NCBI RefSeq assembly: GCF_031143425.1
Contig: NC_090440.1
Coordinates: 1,265,095,123-1,265,159,122, forward strand
Direction: 5' to 3'
Source of the DNA: Pleurodeles waltl
Lineage: Eukaryota > Chordata > Amphibia > Caudata > Salamandridae
Length of the DNA stretch: 64,000 bases
The stretch's first letter is position 1. Each line of letters opens with the position of its first letter. The notes under the pieces are model-generated. The model searched no databases and was not told the origin of the DNA. It saw only the letters and a list, made by a program, of their open reading frames with translations. Made by a program: the position numbers and the translations under genes. Shown here one piece after another: positions 34,018 to 47,817 of this stretch.

Positions 34018-36698
34018 TTACCCAGAATCCTTTGCAAACCTCAAAATTTGGCAAAAAACACTTTTTCCTGTCATTTCGGTGACAGAAAGTTCTGGAATCT
34101 GAGAGGAGCCACAAATTTCCTTCCACCCAGCGTTCCCCCAAGTCTCCCGATACAAATGGTACCTCACTTGTGTGGGTAGGCCTAGCGCCCGCGACAGGAT
34201 ATGCCCCAAAACACAACGTGGACACATCCCATTTTTTCACAGAAAATAGAGCTGTTTTTTGCAAAGTGCCTACCTGTAGATTTTGGCCTCTAGCTCAGCC
34301 GGCACCTAGGGAAACCTACCAAACCTGTGCATTTTTTTAAACTAGAGACCTAGGGGAATCCAAGATGGGGTGACTTGTGGGGCTCTGACCAGGTTCTGTT
34401 ACCCAGAATCCTTTCCAAACCTCAAAATTTGGCAAAAAATACACTTTTTCCTGTCATTTTGGTGACAGAAAGTTCTGGAATCTGAGAGGAGCCACAAATT
34501 TCCTTCCACCTAGCGTTTCCCCAAGTCTCCCGATAAAAATGGTACCTCACTTGTGTGGGTATGCCTAGCGCCTGCGACAGGATATGCCCCAATACACAAT
34601 GTGGACACATCACATTTTTTCACAGAAAACAGAGCTGTTTTTTGCAAAGTGCCTACCTGTAGATTTTGGCCTCTAGCTCAGCCGGCACCTAGGGAAACCT
34701 ACCAAACTTGTGCATTTCTGAAAACTAGAGACCTAGGGGAATCCAACATGGGGTGACTTGTGGGGCTCTGACCAGGTTCTGTTACCCAGAATCCTTTGCG
34801 AACCTCAAAATTTGGCTAAAAAACAGATTTTCCTCAAATTATGGTGACAGAAAGTTCTGGAATCTGATAGGAGCCACAAATTTCCTTCCACACAGTGTTC
34901 CCCCAAGTCTCCCAATAAAAATGATACATCACTTGTGTGGGTAGGCCTAGCGCCCGTGACAGGAGATGCCCAAAAGCACAACGTGGACACATCCCATTTT
35001 TTGACAGAAAACAGAGCTGTTTTTTGCAAAGTGCCTACCTGTAGATTTTGGCCTCTAGCTCAGCCGGCACCTAGGGAAACCTACCAAACCTGTGCAGTTT
35101 TGAAAACTAGAGACCTAGGGGAATCCAAGATGGGGTGACTTGTGGGGCTCTGACCAGGTTCTGTTACCCAGAATCCTATGCAAACCTCAAAATTTGGCAA
35201 AAAAAAAACACTTTTTCCTGTCATTTCGGTGACAGAAAGTTCTGGAATCTGAGTGGAGGCACAAATTTCCTTCCACCCAGCATTCCCCCATGTCTTCCGA
35301 TAAAAATGGTACCTCACTTGTGTGGGTAGGCCTATTGCCCGCGACAGGATATGCCCCAAAACACAACGTGGACACATCCCATTTTTTCACAGAAAACAGA
35401 GCTGTTTTTTGCAAAGTGCCTACCTGTAGATTTTGGCCTCTAGCTCAGCCGGCACCTAGGGAAACCTACCAAACCTGTGCATTTTTGAAAACTAGAGACC
35501 TAGGGGAATCCAAGATGGGGTGACTTGTGGTGCTCTGACCAGGTTCTGTTACCCAGAATCCTTTCCAAACCTCAAAATTTGGCAAAAAATACACTTTTTC
35601 CTGTCATTTTGGTGACAGAAAGTTCTGGAATCTGAGAGGAGCCACAAATTTCCTTCCACCGAGCGTTTCCCCAAGTCTCCCGATAAAAATGGTACCTCAC
35701 TTGTGTGGGTATGCCTAGCGCCTGCGACAGGATATGCCCCAAAACACAATGTGGACACATCACATTTTTTCACAGAAAACAGAGCTGTTTTTTGCAAAGT
35801 GCCTACCTGTAGATTTTGGCCTCTAGCTCAGCCGGCACCTAGGCAAACCTACCAAACCTGTGCATTTTTGAAGACTAGAGACCTAGGGGAATCCAAGATG
35901 GGGTGACTTGTGGGGCTCTGACCAGGTTCTGTTACCCAGAATCCTTTCCAAACCTCAAAATTTGGCAAAAAATACACTTTTTCCTGTCATTTTGGTGACA
36001 GAAAGTTCTGGAATCTGGGAGGAGCCACAAATTTCCTTCCACCCAGCGTTTCCCCAAGTCTTCCGATAAAAATGGTACCTCACTTGTGTGGGTATGCCTA
36101 GCGCCTGCGACAGGATATGCCCCAAAACACAATGTGGACACATCACATTTTTTCACAGAAAACAGAGCTGTTTTTTGCAAAGTGCCTACCTGTAGATTTT
36201 GGCCTCTAGCTCAGCCGGCACCTAGGGAAGCCTACCAAACCTGTGCATTTTTGAAAACTAGAGACCTAGGGGAATCCAACATGGTGTGACTTCTGGGGCT
36301 CTGACCAGGTTCTGTTACCCAGAATCCTATGCAAACCTCAAAATTTGGCAAATTAAAACACTTTTTCCTGTCATTTCGGTGACAGAAAGTTCTGGAATCT
36401 GAGAGGAGGCACAAATTTCCTTCCACCCAGCATTCCCCCAAGTCTTCCGATAAAAATGGTACCTCACTTGTGTGGGTAGGGCTAGCGCCCGCGACAGGAT
36501 ATGCCCCAAAGCACAACGTGGACACATCCCATTTTTTTACAGAAAACAGAGCTGTTTTTTGCAAAGTGCCTACCTGTAGATTTTGGCCTCTAGCTCAGCC
36601 GGCACCTAGGGAAACCTACCAAACCTGTGCATTTTTTTAAACTAGAGACCTAGGGGAATCCAAGATGGGGTGACTTGTGGGGCTCTGACCAGGTTCTG
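34018..36698 (+). repeat. Seven-monomer stretch r'(short)-b-t-u-b-b'-c
   Basis: Starts: 34018 r' with a shortened A tract (381 bp to the next), 34399 b, 34782 t, 35164 u, 35549 b, 35932 b', 36315 c. Variant t is marked by ctttgcgaacc, cccaataaaaatg, gatacatcac and caggagatgcc. Variant u is marked by an A10 tract, gagtggagg and gcctattgcc. All recur at 57019-60082, where one additional r' lies between t and u. Confidence 0.88.
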
Positions 36699-38232
36699 TT
36701 ACCCAGAATCCTTTGCAAACCTCAAAATTTGGCTAAAAAAACACTTTTTCCTGTCATTTCGGTGACAGAAAGTTCTGGAATCTGAGAGGAGCCACAAATT
36801 TCCTTCCACCCAGCTTTCCCCCAAGTCTCCCGATACAAATGGTACCTCACTTGTGTGGGTAGGCCTAGCGCCCGCGACAGGATATGCCCCAAAACACAAC
36901 GTGGACACATCCCATTTTTTCACAGAAAATAGAGCTGTTTTTTGCAAAGTGCCTACCTGTAGATTTTGGCCTCTAGCTCAGCCGGCACCTAGGGAAACCT
37001 ACCAAACCTGTGCATTTTTTTAAACTAGAGACCTAGGGGAATACAAGATGGGGTGACTTGTGGGGCTCTGACCAGGTTCTGTTACCCAGAATCCTATGCA
37101 AACCTCAAAATTTGTCCAAAAAAAACACTTTTTCCTGTCATTTCGGTGACAGAAAATTCTGGAATCTGAGAGGAGGCACACATTTCCTTCCACCCAGCAT
37201 TCCCCCATGTCTTCCGATAAAAATGGTACCTCACTTGTGTGGGTAGGCCTAGCGCCCGCGACAGGATATGCCCCAAAACACAACGTGGACACATCCCATT
37301 TTTTCACAGAAAACAGAGCTGTTTTTTGCAAAGTGCCTACCTGTAGATTTTGGCCTCTAGCTCAGCCGGCACCTAGGCAAACCTACCAAACCTGTGCATT
37401 TTTGAAAACTAGAGACCTAGGGGAATCCAAGATGGGGTGACTTGTGGGGCTCTGACCAGGTTCTGTTACCCAGAATCCTTTCCAAACCTCAAAATTTGGC
37501 AAAAAATACACTTTTTCCTGTCATTTTGGTGACAGAAAGTTCTGGAATCTGGGAGGAGCCACAAATTTCCTTCCACCCAGCGTTTCCCCAAGTCTTCCGA
37601 TAAAAATGGTACCTCACTTGTGTGGGTATGCCTAGCGCCTGCGACAGGATATGCCCCAAAACACAATGTGGACACATCACATTTTTTCACAGAAAACAGA
37701 GCTGTTTTTTGCAAAGTGCCTACCTGTAGATTTTGGCCTCTAGCTCAGCCGGCACCTAGGGAAGCCTACCAAACCTGTGCATTTTTGAAAACTAGAGACC
37801 TAGGGGAATCCAACATGGTGTGACTTGTGGGGCTCTGACCAGGTTCTGTTACCCAGAATCCTATGCAAACCTCAAAATTTGGCAAATTAAAACACTTTTT
37901 CCTGTCATTTCGGTGACAGAAAGTTCTGGAATCTGAGAGGAGGCACAAATTTCCTTCCACCCAGCATTCCCCCAAGTCTTCCGATAAAAATGGTACCTCA
38001 CTTGTGTGGGTAGGCCTAGCGCCTGCGACAGGATATGCCCCAAAGCACAACGTGGACACATCCCATTTTTTTACAGAAAACAGAGCTGTTTTTTGCAAAG
38101 TGCCTACCTGTAGATTTTGGCCTCTAGCTTAGCCGGCACCTAGGGAAACCTACCAAACCTGTGCATTTTTTAAAACTAGAGACCTAGGGGAATCCAAGAT
38201 GGGGTGACTTGTGGGGCTCTGACCAGGTTCTG
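36699..38232 (+). repeat. Four-monomer unit r'-a-b'-c (1534 bp)
   Basis: Starts: 36699 r' (gctttccccc), 37082 a, 37466 b', 37849 c. Directly followed by another copy of the same unit at 38233 (period 1534). The gctttccccc state also marks 60083 and 61617, consistent with the ~23.4-kb correspondence between 36699 and 60083. Confidence 0.92.
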
Positions 38233-39765
38233 TTACCCAGAATCCTTTGCAAACCTCAAAATTTGGCTAAAAAAACACTTTTTCCTGTCATTTCGGTGAC
38301 AGAAAGTTCTGGAATCTGAGAGGAGCCACAAATTTCCTTCCACCCAGCGTTCCCCCAAGTCTCCCGATACAAATGGTACCTCACTTGTGTGGGTAGGCCT
38401 AGCGCCCGCGACAGGATATGCCCCAAAACACAACGTGGACACATCCCATTTTTTCACAGAAAATAGAGCTGTTTTTTGCAAAGTGCCTACCTGTAGATTT
38501 TGGCCTCTAGCTCAGCCGGCACCTAGGGAAACCTACCAAACCTGTGCATTTTTTTAAACTAGAGACCTAGGGGAATCCAAGATGGGGTGACTTGTGGGGC
38601 TCTGACCAGGTTCTGTTACCCAGAATCCTATGCAAACCTCAAAATTTGTCCAAAAAAAACACTTTTTCCTGTCATTTCGGTGACAGAAAGTTCTGGAATC
38701 TGAGAGGTGGCACACATTTCCTTCCACCCAGCATTCCCCCATGTCTTCCGATAAAAATGGTACCTCACTTGTGTGGGTAGGCCTAGCGCCCGCGACAGGA
38801 TATGCCCCAAAACACAACGTGGACACATCCCATTTTTTCACAGAAAACAGAGCTGTTTTTTGAAAAGTGCCTACCTGTAGATTTTGGCCTCTAGCTCAGC
38901 CGGCACCTAGGCAAACCTACCAAACCTGTGCATTTTTGAAAACTAGAGACCTAGGGGAATCCAAGATGGGGTGACTTGTGGGGCTCTGACAAGGTTCTGT
39001 TACCCAGAATCCTTTCCAAACCTCAAAATTTGGCAAAAAATACACTTTTTCCTGTCATTTTGGTGACAGAAAGTTCTGGAATCTGGGAGGAGCCACAAAT
39101 TTCCTTCCACCCAGCGTTTCCCCAAGTCTTCCGATAAAAATGGTACCTCACTTGTGTGGGTATGCCTAGCGCCTGCGACAGGATATGCCCCAAAACACAA
39201 TGTGGACACATCACATTTTTTCACAGAAAACAGAGCTGTTTTTTGCAAAGTGCCTACCTGTAGATTTTGGCCTCTAGCTCAGCCGGCACCTAGGGAAGCC
39301 TACCAAACCTGTGCATTTTTGAAAACTAGAGACCTAGGGGAATCCAACATGGTGTGACTTGTGGGGCTCTGACCAGGTTCTGTTACCCAGAATCCTATGC
39401 AAACCTCAAAATTTGGCAAATTAAAACACTTTTTCCTGTCATTTCGGTGACAGAAAGTTCTGGAATCTGAGAGGAGGCACAAATTTCCTTCCACCCAGCA
39501 TTCCCCCAAGTCTTCCGATAAAAATGGTACCTCACTTGTGTGGGTAGGCCTAGCGCCCGCGACAGGATATGCCCCAAAAACACAACGTGGACACATACAA
39601 TTTTTTCACAGAAAACAGAGCTGTTTTTTGCAAAGTGCCTTCCTGTAGATTTTGGCCTCTAGCTCAGCCGGGTTAGGGAAACCTACCAAACCTGTGCATT
39701 TTTTAAAACTAGAGACCTAGGGGAATCCAAGATGGGGTGACTTGTGGGGCTCTGACCAGGTTCTG
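38233..39765 (+). repeat. Four-monomer unit r'-a-b'-c/e (1533 bp)
   Basis: Starts: 38233 r', 38616 a, 39000 b', 39383 c/e. Shares the c/e hybrid and the gaggtggcac state in a with 28240-29772 (offset 9993), so these two units share a more recent common origin than either does with the unit at 36699. Confidence 0.9.
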
Positions 39766-41682
39766 TTACCCAGAATCCTTTGCAAACCTCAAAATTTGGC
39801 TAAAAAACACATTTTCCTCAAATTAAGGTGACAGAAAGTTCTGGAATCTGAGAGGAGCCACAAATTTCCTTCCACCCAGTGTTCCCCCAAGTCTCCCGAT
39901 AAAAATGATACCTCACTTGTGTGGGTAGGCCTAGCGCCCGCGTCAGGATATGCCTCAAAACAGGACGTGGACACATCACATTTTTAGAAAGAAAACAGAG
40001 CTGTTTTTTTACTAAGTGCCTAGCTGTAGATTTTGGCCTCTAGCTCAGCCGGCACCTAGGGAAACCATAGCAAACATGCACATTTTTGAAAACTAGAGAC
40101 CTAGGGGAATCCAAGATGGGGTGACTTGTGGGGCTCTGACCAGGTTCTGTTACCCAGAATCCTATGCAAACCTCAAAATTTGGCAAATTAAAACACTTTT
40201 TCCTGTCATTTCGGTGACAAAAAGTTCTGGAATCTGAGAGGAGCCACAAATTTCCTTCCACCCAGCGTTCCCCCAAGTCTCCCGATAAAAATGGTAGCTC
40301 ACTTGTGTGGGTAGGCCTAGCGCCCGCGACAGGATATGCCCCAAAACACAACGTGGACACATCCCTTTTTTTCACAGAAAATAGAGCTGTTTTTTGCAAA
40401 GTGCCTACCTGTAGATTTTGGCCTCTAGCTCAGCCGGCACCTAGGGAAACCTACCAAACCTGTGCATTTTTTAAAACTAGAGACCTAGGGGAATCCAAGA
40501 TGGGGTGACTTGTGGGGCTCTGACCAGGTTCTGTTACCCAGAATCCTATGCAAACCTCAAAATTTGGCAAAAAAAAACACTTTTTCCTGTCATTTCGATG
40601 ACAGAAAGTTCTGGAATCTGAGAGGAGGCACAAATTTCCTTCCACCCAGCATTCCCCCAAGTCTTCCGATAAAAATGGTACCTCACTTGTGTGGGTAGGC
40701 CTAGCGCCCGCGACAGGATATGCCCCAAAACACAACGTGGAAACATCCCATTTTTTCACAGAAAACAGAGCTGTTTTTTGCAAAGTGCCTACCTGTAGAT
40801 TTTGGCATCTAGCTCAGCCGGCACCTAGGCAAACCTACCAAACCTGTGCATTATTGAAAACTAGAGACCTAGGGGAATGCAAGATGGGGTGACTTGTGGG
40901 GCTCTGACCAGGTTCTGTTACCCAGAATCCTTTGCAAACCTCAAAATTTGGCAAAAAAAACACTTTTTCCTGTCATTTTGGTGACAGAAAGTTCTGGAAT
41001 CTGAGAGGAGCAACAAATTTCCTTCCACCCAGCGTTTTCCCAAGTCTCCCGATAAAAATGGTACCTCACTTGTGTGGGTATGCCTAGCGCCTGCAACAAG
41101 ATATGCCCCAAAACACAACATGGACACATCACATTTTTTCACAGAAAACAGAGTTGTTTCTTGCAAAGTGCCTACCTGTAGATTTTGGCCTCTAGCTCAG
41201 CCAGCACCTAGGGAAACCTACCAAACCTGTGCATTTTTGAAAACTAGAGACCTAGGGGAATCCAAGATGGGGTGACTTGTGGGGCTCTGACCAGGTTCTG
41301 TTTCCCAGAATCCTTTACAAACCTCAAAATGTGGCTAAAAAACACATTTTCCTCAAATTATGGTGACAGAAAGTTCTGGAATCTGAGAGGAGGCACAAAT
41401 TTCCTTCCACCCAGTGTTCCCCCAAGTCTCCCGATAAAAATGATACCTCACTTGTGTGGGTAGGCCTAGCGCCCGCGACAGGAAATGCCCCAAAGCACAA
41501 CGTGGACACATCCCATTTTTTGAAAGAAAACAGAGCTGTTTTTTGCAAAGTGCCTACCTGTAGGTTTTGGCCTCTAGCTCAGCCGGCACCTAGGGAAACC
41601 TACCAAACCTGTGCAGTTTTAAAAACTAGAGACCTAGGGGAATCGAAGATGGGGTGACTTGTGGGGCTCTGACCAGGTTCTG
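39766..41682 (+). repeat. Five monomers f-g-h-i-j (ancestral order preserved)
   Basis: Starts: 39766 f (intact counterpart of the split f at 29773), 40150 g, 40534 h, 40918 full-length i, 41301 j. The i right end has the rare gccagcacc (about 41210) and j has aaatgtggc; both occur in reverse inside the inverted block, so a close relative of this stretch contributed to that block. The next monomers are s, k, l, m, n, o, as in HOR copy 4. Confidence 0.9.
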
Positions 41683-43981
41683 TTACCCATAATTCTTTGC
41701 AAACCTCAAAATTTGGCTAAAAAACACATTTTCCTCATATTTCGGTGACAGAAAGTTCTGGAATCTGAGAGGAGCCACAAATTTCCTTCCACCCAGCGTT
41801 AACCCAAGTCTCCCGATAAAAATGGTACCTCACTTGTGTGGGTAGGCCTAGCGCCCGCGACAGGATATGCCCCAAAACACAACGTGGGCACATCAAATTT
41901 TTTCACAGAAAACAGAGCTGTTTTTTGCAAAGTGCCTACCTGTAGATTTTGGCCTCTAGCTCAGCCGGCACCTAGGGAAACCTACCAAACCTGTGCATTT
42001 TTTAAAACTAGAGACGTAGGGGAATCCAAGATGGGGTGACTTGTGGGTCTCTGACCAGGTTCTGTTACCCAGAATCCTTTGCAAACCTCAAAATGTGGCT
42101 AAAAAAAACACATTTTTCTCACATTTCGGTGACAGAACGTTCTGGAATCTGAGAGGAGCCACAAATTTCCTTCCACCCAGCGTTTCCCCAAGTCTCCGGA
42201 TAAAAATGGTACCTCACTTGTGTGGGTATGCCTAGCGCCCGCGACAGGATATGCCCCAAAACACAATGTGGACACATCACATTTTTTCACAGAAAACAGA
42301 GCTGTTTTTTGCAAAGTGCCTACCTGTAGATTTTGGCCTCTAGCTTAGCCGGCACCTAGGGAAACCTACCAAACCTGTGCATTTTTTAAAACTAGAGACC
42401 TCGGGGAATCCAAGATGGGGTGACTTGTGGGGCTCTGACCAGGTTCTGTTACCCAGAATCCTTTGGAAACGTCAAAATTTGGCTAAAAAAACACTTTTTC
42501 CTGTCATTTTGGTGACAGAAAGTTCTGGAATCTGAGAGGAGCCACAAATTTCCTTCCACCCAGCATTCCCCCAAGTCTCCCGATAAAAATGGTATCTCAC
42601 TTGTGTGGGTATGCCTAGCGCCCGCGACAGGATATGCCCCAAAACACAACGTGGGCACATCACATTTTTTCACAGAAAACAGAGCTGTTTTTTGCAAAGT
42701 GCCTACCTGTAGATTTTGGCCTCTAGCTCAGCCGGCACCTAGGGAAACCTAACAAACCTGTGCATTTTTTAAAACTAGAGACCTAGGGGAATCCAAGATG
42801 GGGTGACTTGTGGGGCTCTGACCAGGTTCTGTTTCCCAGAATCCTTTGCAAACCTCAAAATGTGGCTAAAAAAACACATTTTTCTCACATTTCGGTGACA
42901 GAAAGTTCTGGAATCTGAGAGGAGGCACAAATTTCCTTCCGCCCAGTGTTCCCCCAAGTCTGTCGATAAAAATGATACCTCACTTGTGTGGGTAGGCCTA
43001 GCGCCGCGACAGGAAATGTCCCAAAACACAACGTGGGCACATCACATTTTTTCACAGAAAACAGAGCTGTTTTTTGCAAAGTGCCTACCTGTAGATTTTA
43101 GCCTCTAGCTCAACCGTCACCTAGGGAAACCTACCAACCCTGTGCATTTTTTTAAACTAGAGACCTAGGGGAATCCAAGATGGGGTGACTTGTGGGGCTC
43201 TGACCAGGTTCTGTTACCCAGAATCCCTTGCAAACCTCAAAATTTGGATTAAAAAACACATTTTACTCACATTTCGGTGACAGAAAGTTCTGGAATCTGA
43301 GAGGAGGCACAAATTTCCTTCCACCGAGCGTTCCCCTAAGTCTCCCGATAAAAATGATACCTCACTTGTGTGGGTAGGCATATCGCCCGCGACTTGAAAT
43401 GCCCCAAAGCACAACGTGGACACATCCCATTTTTTTACAGAAAACAGAGCTGTTTTTTGCAAAGTGCCTACCTGTAGATTTTGGCCTCTAGCTTAGCCGG
43501 CACCTAGGGAAACCTACCAAACCTGTGCATTTTTAAAAACTAGAGACCTAGGGGAATCCAAGATGGGGTGACTTGTGGGGCTCTGACCAGGTTCTGTTAC
43601 CCAGAATCCTTTGCAAACCTCAAAATTTGGCTAAAAAAAACACTTTTTCCTGTCATTTCGGTGACAGAAAGTTCTAGAATCTGAGAGGAGCCACAAATTT
43701 CCTTCCACCCAGCGTTCCCCCAAGTCTCCCGATAAAAATGGTACCTCACTTGTGTGGGTAGGCCTAGCGCCCGCTGACAGGATATGCCCCAAAACACAAC
43801 GTGGACACATCCCATTTTTTCACAGAAAATAGAGCTGTTTTTTGCAAAGTGCCTACCTGTAGATTTTGGCCTCTAGCTCAGCCGGCACCTAGGGAAACCT
43901 ACCAAACCTGTGCATTTTTTTAAACTAGAGACCTAGGGGAATCCAAAATGGGGTGACTTGTGGGGCTCTGACCAGGTTCTG

Positions 43982-45899
43982 TTACCCAGAATCATTTCCA
44001 AACCTCAAAATTTGGCAAAAAATACACTTTTTCCAGTCATTTTGGTGACAGAAAGTTCTGGAATCTGAGAGGAGCCACAAATTTCCTTCCACCCAGCGTT
44101 TCCCCAAGTCTCCCGATAAAAATGGTACCTCACTTGTGTGGGTATGCCTAGCGCCTGCGACAGGATATGCCCCAAAACACAATGTGGACACATCACATTC
44201 TTTCACAGAAAACAGAGCTGTTTTTTGCAAAGTGCCTACCTGTAGATTTTGGCCTCTAGCTCAGCCGGCACCTAGGGAAGCCAACCAAACCTGTGCATTT
44301 TTGAAAACTAGAGACCTAGGGGAATCCAACATGGGGTGACTTGTGGGGCTCTGACCAGGTTCTGTTACTCAGAATCCTATGCAAACCTCAAAATTTGGCA
44401 AATTAAAACACTTTTTCCTGTCATTTCGGTGACAGAAAGTTCTGGAATCTGAGAGGAGGCACAAATTTCATTCCACCCAGCATTCCCCCAAGTCTTCCGA
44501 TAAAAATGGTACCTCACTTGTGTGGGTAGACCTAGCGCCCGCGACAGGATATGCCCCAAAGCACAACGTGGACACATCCCATTTTTTTACAGAAAACAGA
44601 GCTGTTTTTTGCAAAGTACCTACCTGTAGATTTTGGCCTCTAGCTTAGCCGGCACCTAGGGAAACCTACCAACCCTGTGCATTTTTTTTTAACTAGAGAC
44701 CTAGGGGAATCCAAGATGGGGTGACTTGTGGGGCTCTGACCAGATTCTGTTACCCAGAATCCCTTGCAAACCTCAAAATGTGGATAAAAAAACACATTTT
44801 ACTCACATTTCGGTGACAGAAAGTTCTGGAATCTGAGAGGAGGCACAAATTTCCTTCCACCGAGCGTTCCCCTAAGTCTCCCGATAAAAATGATACCTCA
44901 CTTGTGTGGGTAGGCATATCGCCCGCGACAGGAAATGCCCCAAAGCACAACGTGGACACATCCCATTTTTTTACAGAAAACAGAGCTGTTTTTTGCAAAG
45001 TGCCTACCTGTAGATTTTGGCCTCTAGCTTAGCCGGCACCTAGGGAAACCTACCAAACCTGTGCATTTTTTAAAACTAGAGACCTAGGGGAATCCAAGAT
45101 GGGGTGACTTGTGGGGCTCTGACCAGGTTCTGTTACCCAGAATCCTTTGCAAACCTCAAAATTTGGCTAAAAAAACACTTTTTCCTGTCATTTCGGAGAC
45201 AGAAAGTTCTGGAATCTGAGAGGAGCCACAAATTTCCTTCCACCCAGCGTTCCCCCAAGTCTCCCGATAAAAATGGTACCTCACTTGTGTGGGTAGGCCT
45301 AGCGCCCGCGACAGGATATGCCCCAAAACACAACGTGGACACATCCCATTTTTTCACAGAAAATAGAGCTGTTTTTTGCAAAGTGCCTACCTGTAGATTT
45401 TGGCCTCTAGCTCAGCCGGCACCTAGGGAAACCTACCAAACCTGTGCATTTTTTTACACTAGAGACCTAGGGGAATACAAGATGGGGTGACTTGTGGGGC
45501 TCTGACCAGGTTCTGTTACCCAGAATCCTATGCAAACCTCAAAATTTGTAAAAAAAAAACACTTTTTCCTGTCATTTCGGTGACAGAAAGTTCTGGAATC
45601 TGAGAGGAGGCACACATTTCCTTCCACCCAGCATTCCCCCATGTCTTCCGATAAAAATGGTACCTCACTTGTGTGGGTAGGCCTAGCGCCCGCGACAGGA
45701 TATGCCCCAAAACACAACGTGGACACATCCCATTTTTTCACAGAAAACAGAGCTGTTTTTTGCAAAGTGCCTACCTGTAGATTTTGGCCTCTAGCTCAGC
45801 CGGCACCTAGGGAAACCTACCAAACCTGTGCATTTTTGAAAACTAGAGACCTAGGGGAATCCAACATGGGGTGACTTGTGGGGCTCTGACCAGGTTCTG
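43982..45899 (+). repeat. Five-monomer unit p/b-c-q-r-a (1918 bp), nested copy 1
   Basis: Starts: 43982, 44365, 44750, 45133, 45516. Each recurs 1918 bp later. Shared private states include ttactcagaatc at the start of c (44365), ttcattcc in c, agtaccta, tcggagacag in r, and ttttttacactag between r and a. Confidence 0.92.
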
Positions 45900-47817
45900 T
45901 TACTCAGAATCATTTCCAAACCTCAAAATTTGGCAAAAAATACACTTTTTCCAGTCATTTTGGTGACAGAAAGTTCTGGAATCTGAGAGGAGCCAAAAAT
46001 GTCCTTCCACCCAGCGTTTCCCCAAGTCTCCCGATAAAAATGGTACCTCACTTGTGTGGGTATGCCTAGCGCCTGCGACAGGATATGCCCCAAAACACAA
46101 TGTGGACACATCACATTTTTTCACAGAAAACAGAGCTGTTTTTTGCAAAGTGCCTACCTGTAGATTTTGGCCTCTAGCTCAGCCGGCACCTAGGGAAGCC
46201 AACCAAACCTGTGCATTTTTGAAAACTAGAGACCTAGGGGAATCCAACATGGGGTGACTTGTGGGGCTCTGACCAGGTTCTGTTACTCAGAATCCTATGC
46301 AAACCTCAAAATTTGGCAAATTAAAACACTTTTTCCTGTCATTTCGGTGACAGAAAGTTCTGGAATCTGAGAGGAGGCACAAATTTCATTCCACCCAGCA
46401 TTCCCCCAAGTCTTCCGATAAAAATGGTACCTCACTTGTGTGGGTAGACCTAGCGCCCGCGACAGGATATGCCCCAAAGCACAACGTGGACACATCCCAT
46501 TTTTTTACAGAAAACAGAGCTGTTTTTTGCAAAGTACCTACCTGTAGATTTTGGCCTCTAGCTTAGCCGGCACCTAGGGAAACCTACCAACCCTGTGCAT
46601 TTTTTTTTAACTAGAGACCTAGGGGAATCCAAGATGGGGTGACTTGTGGGGCTCTGACCAGATTCTGTTACCCAGAATCCCTTGCAAACCTCAAAATGTG
46701 GATAAAAAAACACATTTTACTCACATTTCGGTGACAGAAAGTTCTGGAATCTGAGAGGAGGCACAAATTTCCTTCCACCGAGCGTTCCCCTAAGTCTCCC
46801 GATAAAAATGATACCTCACTTGTGTGGGTAGGCATATCGCCCGCGACAGGAAATGCCCCAAAGCACAACGTGGACACATCCCATTTTTTTACAGAAAACA
46901 GAGCTGTTTTTTGCAAAGTGCCTACCTGTAGATTTTGGCCTCTAGCTTAGCCGGCACCTAGGGAAACCTACCAAACCTGTGCATTTTTTAAAACTAGAGA
47001 CCTAGGGGAATCCAAGATGGGGTGACTTGTGGGGCTCTGACCAGGTTCTGTTACCCAGAATCCTTTGCAAACCTCAAAATTTGGCTAAAAAAACACTTTT
47101 TCCTGTCATTTCGGAGACAGAAAGTTCTGGAATCTGAGAGGAGCCACAAATTTCCTTCCACCCAGCGTTCCCCCAAGTCTCCCGATAAAAATGGTACCTC
47201 ACTTGTGTGGGTAGGCCTAGCGCCCGCGACAGGATATGCCCCAAAACACAACGTGGACACATCCCATTTTTTCACAGAAAATAGAGCTGTTTTTTGCAAA
47301 GTGCCTACCTGTAGATTTTGGCCTCTAGCTCAGCCGGCACCTAGGGAAACCTACCAAACCTGTGCATTTTTTTACACTAGAGACCTAGGGGAATACAAGA
47401 TGGGGTGACTTGTGGGGCTCTGACCAGGTTCTGTTACCCAGAATCCTATGCAAACCTCAAAATTTGTAAAAAAAAAACACTTTTTCCTGTCATTTCGGTG
47501 ACAGAAAGTTCTGGAATCTGAGAGGAGGCACACATTTCCTTCCACCCAGCATTCCCCCATGTCTTCCGATAAAAATGGTACCTCACTTGTGTGGGTAGGC
47601 CTAGCGCCCGCGACAGGATATGCCCCAAAACACAACGTGGACACATCCCATTTTTTCACAGAAAACAGAGCTGTTTTTTGCAAAGTGCCTACCTGTAGAT
47701 TTTGGCCTCTAGCTAAGCCGGCACCTAGGCAAACCTACCAAACCTGTGCATTTTTGAAAACTAGAGACCTAGGGGAATCCAAGATGGGGTGACTTGTGGG
47801 GTTCTGACCAGGTTCTG
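45900..47817 (+). repeat. Five-monomer unit p/b-c-q-r-a (1918 bp), nested copy 2
   Basis: Starts: 45900, 46283, 46668, 47051, 47434. The p/b monomer here begins ttactcagaatcatttcc, combining the c-type ttactc start with p-type sequence; this marks the exchange that made the tandem pair. It also has gccaaaaatgtcc at about 45993-46003. After the a monomer the array continues with b' rather than a third p/b. Confidence 0.9.
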
